Numbered from the stretch's first letter, positions 1-10,055 are shown. The stretch is 64,000 bases of DNA from an uncultured Alphaproteobacteria bacterium (GCA_945957365.1 CAMFKI010000016.1:1-64000); one strand, 5' to 3'. Numbers and translations: made by a program. Notes: generated from the sequence alone by a model not told the origin.

Positions 1-26
1 CGCCGGGCAGCGCCCGCGCCTCCCAT
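1..26 (-). CDS. Possible 5' end of a gene leaving the left edge
   Basis: Reading the minus strand leftwards from an ATG at 26, the frame stays open to the edge (beginning MGGAGAAR). An AGGGA motif lies about 5 nt upstream, a reasonable ribosome binding site. Only eight residues are visible, so no family can be named. It would follow the enolase superfamily gene in the same direction with a 64-nt gap. This could equally be chance. Confidence 0.2.
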
Positions 27-90
27 TCTTTCCCTGAGGGACAAATGCCACCCTCATCAAGGATGCCGCATGCTTCCGTCCGCGCCGGCC

Positions 91-1191
91 CTAAATCTCG
101 CTCACCTTGTACTGCGCCTTGTCGAGCCAGGCGGGGTTGATCTCGACGCCCCAGCCCGGCGCGTCCGTGACCGTCGCCTTGCCGTCCTCAATCCTGTAGG
201 GCTCGCCGAGGAACAGGTCGTATTGCCAGGGATAGTAGTCCGCGCCCTCGATCGAAAATTCGAGATACTTGCCGGCATTGGGAATGGCCCGCAGCAGGTG
301 CATGGTGCACATCGTCACCATCGACAGGTTCGCGGCATGCGGCGTCACCGGCAACCCGGCCTTCTCGGCCATCCTGCACACATGCAGCGTGCGCAGCATG
401 CCGCCCAGATACATCACGTCGGGCTGCACGATGTCCACGGCGCGCATGCCGATCATCGTTTCCCATGCGGTGAACTCGCAGTCCTGTTCGCCGCCGGTCA
501 CGTCGATCGACAGCGCATCCGTCACTTCCTTGGTCCAGGCGAACTCCCAGTAGGGGCAGGGCTCCTCGAAGTGCCCGATGCCTTCCGCCTCCAGCAGCCG
601 CCCCACTTCGATGGCGCGCTTCGGCGTGTAGCAGGAATTGCCATCGACCAGTTTTGCCATGCCATCGCCCAGCGCGCGCGACACGGTCGGCACGATCTCC
701 TCGGTGCGGCCTGGCCATTCATCCCTGTCGCGTCCGCATTCGGAACCGACACGCCACTTGAAGGCGTCGAAGCCGAATTCATCCCGCAGCCCGCACAGCC
801 GCGCCGCCTCGTCCTTCGGCGTGATGTCGCGCTTCATCGAGGAGGCATAGGCGCGCAGCTTGCCCGGCGTGCCGCCGAGGAGCGCCGTCACCGGCTTCTC
901 CTCCAGCTTGCCGCGCAGGTCGAGCAGCGCGGTGTCGAGGCCCGTCATGGCGCGCCGCAGATAAGAGCCCGGGTACTTGTGCTCGCGCTCGCTGATGAGG
1001 GCGAGCGTGTCGGCGAAATCCAGCGCATCGGTGCCCAGCGCATGGCGCGCCACCTGGCGGTGGAAGATCTCGCAGGTGATGTCGGCATTGTAGGTCGAGA
1101 CCTGTCCCCAGCCCTGGTGCCCGGTGTCGCTGGTCGCGCGCACGAAGCCCACGAATTCGTTGCAGAAGGTCTCGAGCTTCCTGATCTTCAC
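91..1191 (-). CDS. Mandelate racemase/muconate lactonizing enzyme family protein (enolase superfamily)
   Basis: The 366-aa product has the enolase-superfamily layout: a capping domain in about residues 1-115, then a TIM barrel. Visible Mg-ligand candidates are D183 (VDGN), E209 (HFEEP) and E235 (GGEQ), with H285 (TPHAAN) as a likely general base/acid and D258 nearby. The barrel strand-2 motif reads K145-W-R147, so it is KxR rather than the common KxK. Family members are mostly sugar-acid dehydratases or racemases; the substrate cannot be read here. The start is a GTG at 1191 with GGGGAG 6 nt upstream, one base after the rsmD stop, so it is probably translationally coupled to rsmD. A longer upstream frame in the same register is an rsmD shadow. 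Confidence 0.88.
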   Translation of the reverse strand: MKIRKLETFCNEFVGFVRATSDTGHQGWGQVSTYNADITCEIFHRQVARHALGTDALDFADTLALISEREHKYPGSYLRRAMTGLDTALLDLRGKLEEKPVTALLGGTPGKLRAYASSMKRDITPKDEAARLCGLRDEFGFDAFKWRVGSECGRDRDEWPGRTEEIVPTVSRALGDGMAKLVDGNSCYTPKRAIEVGRLLEAEGIGHFEEPCPYWEFAWTKEVTDALSIDVTGGEQDCEFTAWETMIGMRAVDIVQPDVMYLGGMLRTLHVCRMAEKAGLPVTPHAANLSMVTMCTMHLLRAIPNAGKYLEFSIEGADYYPWQYDLFLGEPYRIEDGKATVTDAPGWGVEINPAWLDKAQYKVSEI

Positions 1192-1715
1192 GTCATTCTC
1201 CCCTGTAGAAGCGTATTTTCGTGTCGCCGTAGTCACGCTCATCGACCAGCGCGAGGCCGGCAATGTCCTTGATCCCGGCCTTGTGTGACTCTTCCAAGAC
1301 GACGATGCCGCCGGGGTTGAGCCAGTCGCCCGCGATGAGCGAGGCCAGCGCCTTCTCGCCCAGCCCCTTGCCATATGGCGGGTCGGCGAAGACCAGGTCG
1401 AAGCGCGGCTGCGGCGAACAGGGTCCGAGCAGGGTGGCATCGCGCCGCCAGATCTTCACGAGCCCGATCACCCCCAGCGCATCGGCATTCTTGCGGATCA
1501 GCCCGCGCGCCTCGGCACTGTCTTCCACGAACTGGCAAAATCGCGCCCCGCGCGACACGGCCTCGAGGCCCATCGCACCCGTCCCGGCGAACAGGTCCAG
1601 CACGCGCGCGCCGTCCACTTCGAGCCCGTCGATGCCGTGGGCCAGGATGTTGAACACCGATTCCCGCACCCGGTCGGTGGTCGGCCTGGTCGCGGAACCG
1701 TGCGGCGGCGCGATG

Positions 1716-2492
<777 letters not shown>

Positions 2493-2528
2493 CTTGACCC
2501 GTCACCCATGAATGCCTCAATTGGCACG

Positions 2529-2987
2529 ATGCGACTGAATCTGCCAGCCCCCCTTGAAATTGCCTTCGAAGAAGCCGAAGCCGCCGGCGCCCGCGGCGAG
2601 GTGCCGGTGGGTGCCGTGGTGGCCGACAGGTCCGGCAACGTCATCGCCCGGGCCGGCAACCGCACTCTGGAGCTCAAGGATCCGACCGCCCACGCCGAGC
2701 TGCTGGCGATCCGTGCGGCGGCCGGGATCCTCGGCTCCGAACGGCTCTCCGGTTGCGACCTGCATGTGACGCTGGAGCCCTGCGCCATGTGCGCTGCAGC
2801 GATCTCGTTCGCCCGCATCCGCCGCCTCTATTTTTCGGCGGGCGATGAGAAGATGGGGGCGGTGGAGCATGGCCCGCGTTTCTATTCGCAGCCGACCTGC
2901 CACCATGCGCCGGACGTCTACGGCGGGCTCGGCGAAGAGCGCGCCAAGCTGCTGCTCCGGGAGTTCTTCAGGTCCCGCCGTGGGTGA
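2529..2987 (+). CDS. tadA: tRNA-specific adenosine deaminase TadA
   Basis: This 152-aa zinc deaminase makes inosine at the wobble position (A34) of tRNA-Arg(ACG). The zinc-dependent deaminase signature is complete: H55-A-E57 (catalytic Glu) and PCAMC giving C85 and C88 as zinc ligands. EVPVGAVV near the N-terminus is typical of the family. I chose ATG 2529 because family members normally start a few residues before the first helix. ATG 2508, seven codons upstream, is an alternative and neither has a strong ribosome binding site. The 3' end overlaps the convergent patatin gene by 20 nt. Confidence 0.93.
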   Translation: MRLNLPAPLEIAFEEAEAAGARGEVPVGAVVADRSGNVIARAGNRTLELKDPTAHAELLAIRAAAGILGSERLSGCDLHVTLEPCAMCAAAISFARIRRLYFSAGDEKMGAVEHGPRFYSQPTCHHAPDVYGGLGEERAKLLLREFFRSRRG

Positions 2988-3816
2988 GGGCGGTGAGCCG
3001 CCGCTCCAGCTCGCGCTTCAGCTGGTCCTTCGCCGGCTGGGCCTGCTCGATCACGTCCCTGATGCGGAAGAAATCCGCACCTGAGAAGGAATCGATCGCC
3101 GGCCGCACATAGATGTCGGGCGGGCTGATCTCCCGCCTGAGGCTGGCCACCTGATTGAACAGGATCAGCAGCGAGCCGACGGCCAATTCCATGTTGGAGC
3201 GGTGCTTGCCATTGGCATCGCGCGGGCGGCCGGAGACGTCGACCGCGATGACGATATCGACGCCGTCCCGAACATGGTTGAACGGCACCGGATTGGTGAC
3301 GCAGCCATCGACATAGCTGTGCCCGTCATACTGCGTGCCGAGGATGACGCCGGGAATGGCGATCGAGGCGCCGACCGCCTTGGCGAGCGGGCCGCTCTCG
3401 ATCACCCGCTCCTCCATCGCGTCGAAGTCGGTGGCGATCACCTTGAAGGGGATCGGCAGTTCCTCGATCAGGTCCGGCAGCGTTTCCGGCAGCACCAGCC
3501 CGGCCAGTTTCTCGCCATGTACATGCAGCGAGGCGAGGCCGCGCATCGCCAGCAGGTCGAACGGGTTCACCCGCTTCTGCCCGAAGGCATAGCGCAGGGC
3601 GCCGATGCGGTTCGACAGCAGCATCTCGGCGCGCTCGCGGATTTCAAGGGCGCTCATGCCGCCGGCAAAACCGGCACCCAGCAGCGCGCCGATGGAACAG
3701 CCGGCGATCACCTTGGGCTTGAGGCCAAGTTCGTCGAAAACCTCGAGCACGGGGATGTGCGCCAGCCCGCGCGCGCTGCCGCCGCCCAGCGCCAGGCCGA
3801 TCGAAGGTTCGCTCAT
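2968..3816 (-). CDS. Patatin-like phospholipase family protein
   Basis: A 282-aa patatin-like acyl hydrolase. The oxyanion-hole glycine motif GLALGGGSARGLAH is at residues 7-20. The nucleophile elbow is GCSIG with S41, and the Asp of the Ser-Asp dyad is D170. The Asp motif reads DGC instead of the usual DGG/DGA. The family includes the cytosolic/inner-membrane NTE/RssA-like hydrolases acting on phospholipids or fatty acyl esters; the substrate here is unknown. The ATG at 3816 overlaps the stop of the upstream phosphotransferase as ATGA, implying translational coupling. It is the last gene of the hydrolase-phosphotransferase-patatin operon, and its 3' end overlaps tadA by 20 nt tail to tail. 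Confidence 0.88.
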   Translation of the reverse strand: MSEPSIGLALGGGSARGLAHIPVLEVFDELGLKPKVIAGCSIGALLGAGFAGGMSALEIRERAEMLLSNRIGALRYAFGQKRVNPFDLLAMRGLASLHVHGEKLAGLVLPETLPDLIEELPIPFKVIATDFDAMEERVIESGPLAKAVGASIAIPGVILGTQYDGHSYVDGCVTNPVPFNHVRDGVDIVIAVDVSGRPRDANGKHRSNMELAVGSLLILFNQVASLRREISPPDIYVRPAIDSFSGADFFRIRDVIEQAQPAKDQLKRELERRLTALTHGGT

Positions 3817-4877
3817 GCGCCCGCCTGTTGCGCGAAGCGCCACGCCGTTTCCGCCAGGGGCCGCACCTGCCGCGCCATTGCCGCAGCATCGGCATTGGCC
3901 GCCGTGCCGTCACGCACCCGGCCGAGAATGCCCTGGAGGATCGCCGCGAGGCGGAAGAAATTATAGGCCATGTAGACATCGAGCTCCGGAATGCCGTCAC
4001 GCCCGGCGCGCCGGCAGTAGTCGGCGATGTAGGCCTCGATGCCGGGAACTCCGGCCTCGTGTTCGTGCCCCAACAGCGAGCCGACGCCTGCGCCCGTCTC
4101 CGATATCGGCATGAACCACTGCATCAGGTGATAGGTGAAATCCGCCAGCGGGTCGCCCAGCGTCGAGAGTTCCCAGTCCAGCACCGCGATGACGCGCGGC
4201 GCGACAGGATCGACGATGCAATTGTCGAGCCGGAAGTCGCCATGCACGATGGCCGCGCCCGAGTCCGCCGGGCAGGCGCCGGGAAGCCAGGCGATCAGCC
4301 GGTCCATCTCCGCGATCGTCTCGGTCTCGGAGGCGCGGTACTGCTCACTCCAGCGCTTGATCTGGCGCGCCACGTAGCCCTGCGGCTTGCCGAAATCCGC
4401 CAGCCCCAGAGCCGCCGGGTCGAGCCTGTGGAGCCGCGCGATGGTGGCGTTCAGCGAGTCGAACAGGGCCGCGCGGTCGGCGCCCGAAACGCCGGGTGCC
4501 TGCGGCTCCCAGAACACCCGTCCGCCGGCGAAGTCCATGACGTAGAAGGAAGCGCCGATGACGCCGTCATCCTCGCAGAGGTGCAAAGGCCGCGCCACCG
4601 GGAAGCCGGCGCGCGCCAGCGCTTCCGTCACCCGGTACTCGCGCTCGATCGCGTGGGCCGACGGCAGCAGCCTGCCGAATGGCTTGCGCCGCAGCACATA
4701 GGCGCGGGCAGGGGTGTTCAGCTTGTAGGTCGGGTTCGACTGGCCGCCCCGGAAGCGCGCCAGGGTCAGCGGCCCGGCAAAGCCGCCGACGTGCCGCAGC
4801 AGATAGGCCTCCAGCGCGGCGGCGTCGATGTCGGACTCGGTAGTGCCCGAAAAGGCCTCCTGCCGGTCAATGCGCAT
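3813..4877 (-). CDS. Phosphotransferase family protein (APH/ACAD10-N-like kinase)
   Basis: The 354-aa product has the aminoglycoside-phosphotransferase/choline-kinase fold. The catalytic loop HGDFRLDN gives H212, D214 and N219, and the metal-binding aspartate is D234 in VLDWELSTLGDP. FRGGQSNPTYKL at about 42-53 is the nucleotide loop, typical of the ACAD10/ACAD11 N-terminal kinase group. In other bacteria such kinases usually sit beside acyl-CoA dehydrogenases and phosphorylate 4-hydroxyacyl-CoAs. None is present here; the neighbours are an alpha/beta hydrolase upstream (11-nt overlap) and a patatin downstream (4-nt overlap). The start at ATG 4877 is supported by the overlap and the N-terminal match. 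The substrate is unknown. Confidence 0.88.
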   Translation of the reverse strand: MRIDRQEAFSGTTESDIDAAALEAYLLRHVGGFAGPLTLARFRGGQSNPTYKLNTPARAYVLRRKPFGRLLPSAHAIEREYRVTEALARAGFPVARPLHLCEDDGVIGASFYVMDFAGGRVFWEPQAPGVSGADRAALFDSLNATIARLHRLDPAALGLADFGKPQGYVARQIKRWSEQYRASETETIAEMDRLIAWLPGACPADSGAAIVHGDFRLDNCIVDPVAPRVIAVLDWELSTLGDPLADFTYHLMQWFMPISETGAGVGSLLGHEHEAGVPGIEAYIADYCRRAGRDGIPELDVYMAYNFFRLAAILQGILGRVRDGTAANADAAAMARQVRPLAETAWRFAQQAGA

Positions 4878-5769
4878 GGCGATCCAGGAAGGGGAGCAGC
4901 GCGGCGAGCAGGTCCCTGGGGTTTTCCTCGGCGATGAAATGGCCGGAGTCGACGCCGTGGCCCTCGACGCTCTCGCACCACGCGTGCCAGGTTTCCAGCG
5001 GCCCCTCGGTCTCGCTCGGAATGCCCGCCGTGCCCCACAGCGCAAGGGTCGGACAGGCGATCCTGCGCTCCGCTGCGTGGTCCACCACGTCGGCGGCGAG
5101 GTCATAGGTCGCGCCGGCGCGGTAGTCATTGCAGGTGGCGTGGATGTGCTCGGGCGTCGCATAGTGCATGCGGTATTCTGACAATGCCTCCTCGCTGAAG
5201 GCGGAGAGGTCGCGGGACTTGGTCCAGCTGGCGATGGTGTAGTCGAGGTAGCCCACCGGGTTCGGCTCGATCAGCATTTCGGGCAAGGGATGCGGCTGGG
5301 CCAGCATCAGCCAGTGATAAGTCTTCATCGCCAGCCGGACGGTGAAGTTGTGCCACATCGCATGGGTGGGCACGATGTCCAGCACGGTAAGGCTGGAGAC
5401 GGCATCCGGCGCGTCCAGCGCCATCCGGTAGGCGACCCGGGCGCCGCGATCATGGCCCACCACGGCGAAACGCTCGTGGCCGAGGCTGTTCATCAGGGCG
5501 ACGAGGTCCTGCGCCATGGCGCGCTTCGAATAGGCCTCGTTCTTGGCGTCGTTCTCGGGGCATGAGGAATAGCCATAGCCACGCAGGTCCGGCATCACGC
5601 AGGTGAAGTGCCGCATCAGTTCGGGTGCCACCTTGTGCCACATGGCATGGGTCTGCGGGAAGCCGTGGATCAGCAGCAGCGGCGGCCCCGAGCCGCCGAT
5701 GCGCGCGAAGATTTCGACGCCGGCGTGCCTGTGCCGGTATTCCTGCGTGCCGGGGAAGAGCCTGCTCAT
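4867..5769 (-). CDS. Alpha/beta hydrolase, fluoroacetate (haloacetate) dehalogenase-like
   Basis: A 300-aa alpha/beta hydrolase. HGFPQTHAMWH (35-45) holds the oxyanion region; GHDRGAR holds the nucleophile D107 with R108 and R111. D131 and H277 (SGHFIAEE) complete the triad. H152-W153 and Y216 match the halide pocket of fluoroacetate dehalogenase. As I recall the Rhodopseudomonas palustris enzyme (D110, R111, R114, D134, H155, W156, Y219, H280), all eight residues are present at a constant offset of three, which favours EC 3.8.1.3 over a plain epoxide hydrolase. The ATG at 5769 lies 37 nt downstream of purD, and the stop overlaps the next gene by 11 nt. Real substrate specificity is untested. 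Confidence 0.85.
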   Translation of the reverse strand: MSRLFPGTQEYRHRHAGVEIFARIGGSGPPLLLIHGFPQTHAMWHKVAPELMRHFTCVMPDLRGYGYSSCPENDAKNEAYSKRAMAQDLVALMNSLGHERFAVVGHDRGARVAYRMALDAPDAVSSLTVLDIVPTHAMWHNFTVRLAMKTYHWLMLAQPHPLPEMLIEPNPVGYLDYTIASWTKSRDLSAFSEEALSEYRMHYATPEHIHATCNDYRAGATYDLAADVVDHAAERRIACPTLALWGTAGIPSETEGPLETWHAWCESVEGHGVDSGHFIAEENPRDLLAALLPFLDRHAH

Positions 5770-5806
5770 GGACAGAGGTTACACCCGCTCCGCCATTCCG
5801 CAAAGA

Positions 5807-7081
5807 TCAGCGATCTTCCTCGCGCGCCAGCGCCCGCCAGGCGATGTCACGCCGGCAGAACCCCTCCGGCCAGTCGATGCGGTCGACCGCCGCATAGGCG
5901 CGGTCGCGCGCCTCACGCACGGTTGCACCGCGCGCCGTCACATTGAGCACCCGCCCGCCACTGGCGAGGATGCGGCCACCCCGCTCCGCCGTGCCGGCAT
6001 GGAAGATCTCCACCCCTTCCATGGCCGAGGCGCCCTCGAGGCCGCGGATCTCGGTATCCTTCACCACTTCGCCGGGATAGCCGCTGGCGCACATGACGAC
6101 GCTCAGCGCCACGTCGTCGAACCAGCGCGCGGAAACCTTGACCAGCGTGCCGTCGCAGCAGGCGAGCAGCAGGGTGACGAGGTCGTCTTTCAGCCGCATC
6201 ACCAGCACCTGGGCTTCCGGATCGCCGAAGCGGCAGTTGTATTCGATGAGCTTGGGGCCATCTTTGGTCAGGATGAGGCCGGCATAGAGCACGCCGACGT
6301 AAGGGTGGCCCATGTCCTGAAGTGCACGGATCGTCGGCTTCACGATCTTGTCCAGCGCCTCGGCGCAGAGTTCCGGCGTCATGCACGGGGCGGGGGAATA
6401 GGCGCCCATGCCGCCGGTGTTGGGGCCGGTGTCGCCGTCCCCGACCCGCTTGTGGTCCTGCGCGGTAGCCAGCGGCAGGGCGTTGCTGCCGTCGGTGAGC
6501 ACGAAGAAGCTCGCCTCCTCGCCCTCGAGGAAATCCTCGATCACGCACTCGGCCCCGCCGAACTTGCCGGAGAAGATGCCTTCCACCGCGTCCCGCGCCG
6601 TGGCCATGTCCATCGCAACCGTCACGCCCTTGCCGGCCGCCAGGCCGTCCGCCTTGATGACGATGGGTGCGCCACGGGCATCGAGATAGGCCAGCGCGGC
6701 GGCCTTGTCGGTGAACCGCCCGTAGGCCGCGGTGGGTATGCCGTAGCGGGCGCAGATGTCCTTGGTGAAGCCCTTTGAGCCTTCGAGCTGGGCGGGAAAC
6801 TTCTTCGGCCCGAAGCACTTGATGCCGGCGGCGGCGAGGTCGTCCGCCAGCCCGGCCACCAGCGGCGCCTCGGGGCCGACCACGACGAGGCCGATGTTTT
6901 CGGACCGGCAGAACGCGATCACCGCGGCATGATCCGTCACCTTCAGCGCCACATTGCGCGCGATCTGGCCGATGCCGGGATTGCCGGGCGCCACGAACAG
7001 CTTGTCGCACAGCGGGCTCGCCACAATGGCCCAGGCCAATGCATGCTCCCGCCCGCCCGATCCGATCAGAAGAATGTTCAT
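5807..7081 (-). CDS. purD: Phosphoribosylamine--glycine ligase (GARS)
   Basis: This 424-aa ATP-grasp enzyme catalyses the second step of de novo purine synthesis, joining glycine to 5-phosphoribosylamine. The N-terminal [17 protein letters not shown], the APGNPG loop, [17 protein letters not shown] and the metal-binding [12 protein letters not shown] are all diagnostic. Length matches the monofunctional bacterial enzyme. The ATG at 7081 has GAGG 8 nt upstream. It is divergent from xseA over 92 nt and may be co-transcribed with the downstream hydrolase operon (37-nt gap). Confidence 0.97.
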   Translation of the reverse strand: MNILLIGSGGREHALAWAIVASPLCDKLFVAPGNPGIGQIARNVALKVTDHAAVIAFCRSENIGLVVVGPEAPLVAGLADDLAAAGIKCFGPKKFPAQLEGSKGFTKDICARYGIPTAAYGRFTDKAAALAYLDARGAPIVIKADGLAAGKGVTVAMDMATARDAVEGIFSGKFGGAECVIEDFLEGEEASFFVLTDGSNALPLATAQDHKRVGDGDTGPNTGGMGAYSPAPCMTPELCAEALDKIVKPTIRALQDMGHPYVGVLYAGLILTKDGPKLIEYNCRFGDPEAQVLVMRLKDDLVTLLLACCDGTLVKVSARWFDDVALSVVMCASGYPGEVVKDTEIRGLEGASAMEGVEIFHAGTAERGGRILASGGRVLNVTARGATVREARDRAYAAVDRIDWPEGFCRRDIAWRALAREEDR

Positions 7082-7173
7082 GCCTCAATCCTCGCTGGCG
7101 TGCCGCGCACCCGTCCTTGCTTTCGCCCGCCTTTTTGCATTTGATGGCGGTGAATCAAAGCGCGGAATTTGCC

Positions 7174-8571
7174 ATGCCCACCATCTGGGATCATGACCCG
7201 GAAACCGGCGAAGTCATCGAGGCCGGCGGCTCCAATGCCGGAGAATACTCGGTCTCGGAGATCGCCCAGGCGCTCAAGCGCACGCTGGAGGACACGTTCG
7301 GCCATGTCCGGATCCGGGGCGAGATTTCGGGCTACCGCGGCCCCCATTCGTCCGGCCACTGCTATTTCTCGATCAAGGACGAAGGCGCCAAGCTCGACGC
7401 GGTGATCTGGCGCGGCAGCTTCGGCCGGTTGCGCGCCAGGATGCAGGAGGGGCTCGAGGTCATCGCCACCGGCAAGATCACCTCCTACCCGATGAAGTCC
7501 GCCTACCAGATCGTCATCGAATCGATCGAGCCCGCCGGCGTCGGCGCGCTGATGGCGCTGCTCGAGGAGCGCAAGCGGAAGCTCACCGCCGAAGGCCTGT
7601 TCGATGCGGCGCGCAAGCGGCCGATACCGTATCTCCCGAAGGTGATCGGCGTCGTCACCTCGCCCACCGGTGCGGTGATCCGCGACATCCTGCACCGTCT
7701 CAACGACCGGTTTCCGCGCCATGTCATGGTCTGGCCGGTGCGTGTGCAGGGCGACACCTGCGCGGCGGAAGTGGCCGCCGCCATCGCCGGCTTCAACGAC
7801 ATGGTCCACAAGCCCGACGTCATCATCGTCGCGCGCGGCGGTGGTTCGCTCGAGGACCTGTGGGGTTTCAACGAGGAGATCGTGGTGCGCGCCGCCGCCG
7901 CGAGCGCCATTCCGGTGATTTCCGCCGTGGGCCACGAGACCGATACGACACTTATCGACTACGTGTCGGATCTGCGCGCGCCAACTCCCACCGCGGCGGC
8001 CGAAAAGGCGGTTCCGGTACGCGCCGATCTGGTGGCGGAGCTTGCCCGGCTCGATGCCCGCATGAAGGGTGGCCTGCGCCGCTACATGGACGAACGTGAA
8101 ACGCGCGTGCGGTCCGCCGCGCGGGCCCTGCCGCGCCCCGATGAACTGCTGGCGCTCGTCCGCCAGCGTTTCGATTCCGCTTCGGGCCGGCTGGTCCAGG
8201 CGCTGAAGGCCAACACGCGCGAACATGGCGCCCGCCTGCAGCGCGTGGCGCCGCGCCTGACGCTTGCACCGATGCGTACCCTGATCCTCAACGAGCGCCG
8301 CTCGCTCGATCTTTCGGGGCGGCGTGCCGCGCAGGCATTGTCGCGCCTCGTCGCCTTCCAGCGCCAGCGCTTCGATGGCGTGGCGAAGCTGGCCGACAGC
8401 CTGTCCTACAAGTCGGTGCTGCGCCGCGGTTTCGCCCTGGTGCGTGACGACAAGGGAAAGCCGGTGCATTCCGCGGCCGACGTCAGGCCGTGGGCGGCGC
8501 TCCGCCTCGAATTCGGCGACGGCGAGGTGAACGTGCGCGAAGACAGCCCGAAGCAGGGCCGCCTGCTCTAG
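7174..8571 (+). CDS. xseA: Exodeoxyribonuclease VII large subunit
   Basis: The 465-aa product is the large subunit of the bidirectional single-strand DNase ExoVII. The N-terminal OB-fold (about residues 20-115) contains the typical [21 protein letters not shown]. The catalytic domain has [36 protein letters not shown] and [17 protein letters not shown], followed by a helical region. ATG 7174 is chosen by similarity of the N-terminus; ATG 7144, ten codons upstream in frame, also lacks a clear ribosome binding site. The small subunit xseB is not in the window. A palindromic repeat follows the stop. Confidence 0.95.
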   Translation: MPTIWDHDPETGEVIEAGGSNAGEYSVSEIAQALKRTLEDTFGHVRIRGEISGYRGPHSSGHCYFSIKDEGAKLDAVIWRGSFGRLRARMQEGLEVIATGKITSYPMKSAYQIVIESIEPAGVGALMALLEERKRKLTAEGLFDAARKRPIPYLPKVIGVVTSPTGAVIRDILHRLNDRFPRHVMVWPVRVQGDTCAAEVAAAIAGFNDMVHKPDVIIVARGGGSLEDLWGFNEEIVVRAAAASAIPVISAVGHETDTTLIDYVSDLRAPTPTAAAEKAVPVRADLVAELARLDARMKGGLRRYMDERETRVRSAARALPRPDELLALVRQRFDSASGRLVQALKANTREHGARLQRVAPRLTLAPMRTLILNERRSLDLSGRRAAQALSRLVAFQRQRFDGVAKLADSLSYKSVLRRGFALVRDDKGKPVHSAADVRPWAALRLEFGDGEVNVREDSPKQGRLL

Positions 8572-8594
8572 AAAAGCTCGCGCGCGGCAGGAAA

Positions 8595-8726
8595 GCCCTC
8601 ATCTGGTCTGTCGGCCACCTTCTCCCATCCTGCGGACGGGAGAAGGACTCGCGGCACGATCTTCCCACGAGTCCTTCTCCCGTTGCGAAGCAATGGGAGA
8701 AGGTGCCCGACAGGGCGGATGAGGGC
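8595..8726 (+). repeat. Long palindromic intergenic element (type C, CCTTCTCCC)
   Basis: Two near-identical arms, 8595-8651 and 8668-8726, are inverted repeats of about 57-59 bp around a 16-nt loop. Each arm begins GCCCTCATC and contains its own smaller hairpin (CCTTCTCCCAT facing ACGGGAGAAGG), so the whole can fold as a cruciform or double hairpin. It fills the gap between the stop of xseA and the stop of the M29 peptidase and may act as a bidirectional terminator. The organisation resembles the mobile palindromic units scattered through rhizobial genomes. Confidence 0.85.
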
Positions 8727-8740
8727 CTCGCTCCGCCGCC

Positions 8741-9970
8741 TCAGATCACCCACTCGCCCTTGCGCATCAGGGGTTCGGCCGAACCATCCGCCGCGATGCC
8801 GTCGACGTCGAGTTCGCCCGAACCGATCATCCAGTCGACATGCACCAGGCTGGTGTTGGCGCCCAGCGCCGCCAGTTCTTCCTTGGACCGCTTGGAGCCG
8901 TCGCGGATGTTCTCGGTGTAGGACTGGCCCACCGCGATGTGGCTTGCGGCATTCTCGTCGAACAGCGTGTTGTTGAAAATGATCCCGCTCTTCGAAATCG
9001 GCGAGGAATGCGGCACCAGCGCCACCTCGCCGAGGCGGGCGGCGCCCTCGTCGGTGTCGATGAGGTTGCGGAAGGCGTCCTGGCCCTTCTCCGCCGTCAT
9101 CTCGACGATCCTGCCGCGCTCGAAGCGCACCCGGATTCCGTCGATCAGCGAGCCCTGGTAGGACAGCGGCTTCGAGGAGCACACGGTGCCGTCCACCATG
9201 TCCTTGTGGGGCGCGGTGAACACCTCTTCGGTCGGAATGTTGGCATTGCAGAACACGCCGTTCAGCGCCTTGCCGCCGCCGCCCTTCCAGCTGTGCTCGT
9301 CGGCCAGGCCGAGCATGAGATCGGTGCCGGGGCCCTTGTACTTCAGGGCGCGGTAGCGCCGGCCGTTGAGGAATTCGGTACGCCGGCGCAAGTCGGCGTT
9401 ATGCTGCTCCCAGGTGGCGATCGGATCGGCCACGTCTGCCTTGCTGCAGGCGAAGATGGCCTGCCACAGTTGCTCCATCGCCTGCTCTTCCGGAACACGG
9501 GGGAAGACGGACTTGGCCCAGGCGGGCGTTGCCGCCGCGATCACGCACCAGTTGATGGCAAAGCCGGTGATCAGCTCCAGCGCCGGCCGGTAGGCCCGCG
9601 AGCGCGCCTTGTTGGCGCGCGACAGCTTGCCGGCATCCTGGCCCGCCAGCAGGGCCGGGTTTTCGCCGGCGATCGCCAGCCGCGCCGCGCCGCCGCGGAA
9701 AGCCTCCGCCATGCCGTTGAAAAGCCAGTCGGGGGCGATGTCGAAGGCCCCGTCCGGCGCCAGCCGGTAGCGCGCCAGCGTGCTCTCGTCATCGGCATAG
9801 AGGGTGGTGACCAGGCTGGCGCCGGAACGGTAGGCGTGCTCGGTGACGCGCCGGACCAGCGGCACCGCGTCAAGCGGGGCGGTGATCACCAGTTGCTGGC
9901 CGGGCTGCAGGTTGAGGCCGGTGCGGACGGCCAGCTTGGCGTAGGTATCGAGGAGGCGTTCATGTGTCAT
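8741..9970 (-). CDS. Aminopeptidase, M29 family
   Basis: A 409-aa metallo-aminopeptidase of the thermophilic AmpS/AmpT type, expected to release N-terminal residues from peptides in the cytosol. Metal-ligand motifs of family M29 are present in order: NIPTEEVFTAP, LGEVALV, ENAASHIAVGQSY and LVHVDWMIGS, supplying the Glu, Glu, His, Tyr, His and Asp of the dinuclear site. Length matches the family (about 410). The gene is transcribed alone, convergent with xseA across the palindromic element and divergent from the DUF2093 gene over 85 nt. Confidence 0.93.
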   Translation of the reverse strand: MTHERLLDTYAKLAVRTGLNLQPGQQLVITAPLDAVPLVRRVTEHAYRSGASLVTTLYADDESTLARYRLAPDGAFDIAPDWLFNGMAEAFRGGAARLAIAGENPALLAGQDAGKLSRANKARSRAYRPALELITGFAINWCVIAAATPAWAKSVFPRVPEEQAMEQLWQAIFACSKADVADPIATWEQHNADLRRRTEFLNGRRYRALKYKGPGTDLMLGLADEHSWKGGGGKALNGVFCNANIPTEEVFTAPHKDMVDGTVCSSKPLSYQGSLIDGIRVRFERGRIVEMTAEKGQDAFRNLIDTDEGAARLGEVALVPHSSPISKSGIIFNNTLFDENAASHIAVGQSYTENIRDGSKRSKEELAALGANTSLVHVDWMIGSGELDVDGIAADGSAEPLMRKGEWVI

Positions 9971-10055
9971 GGTCCGGAATCTACACGCCGGCGGTCCGGC
10001 TTGTCCAAATTTTCAGCGCCTTCAAATCCGGGGCGGGAGGGGCTATCTTGGTGTC

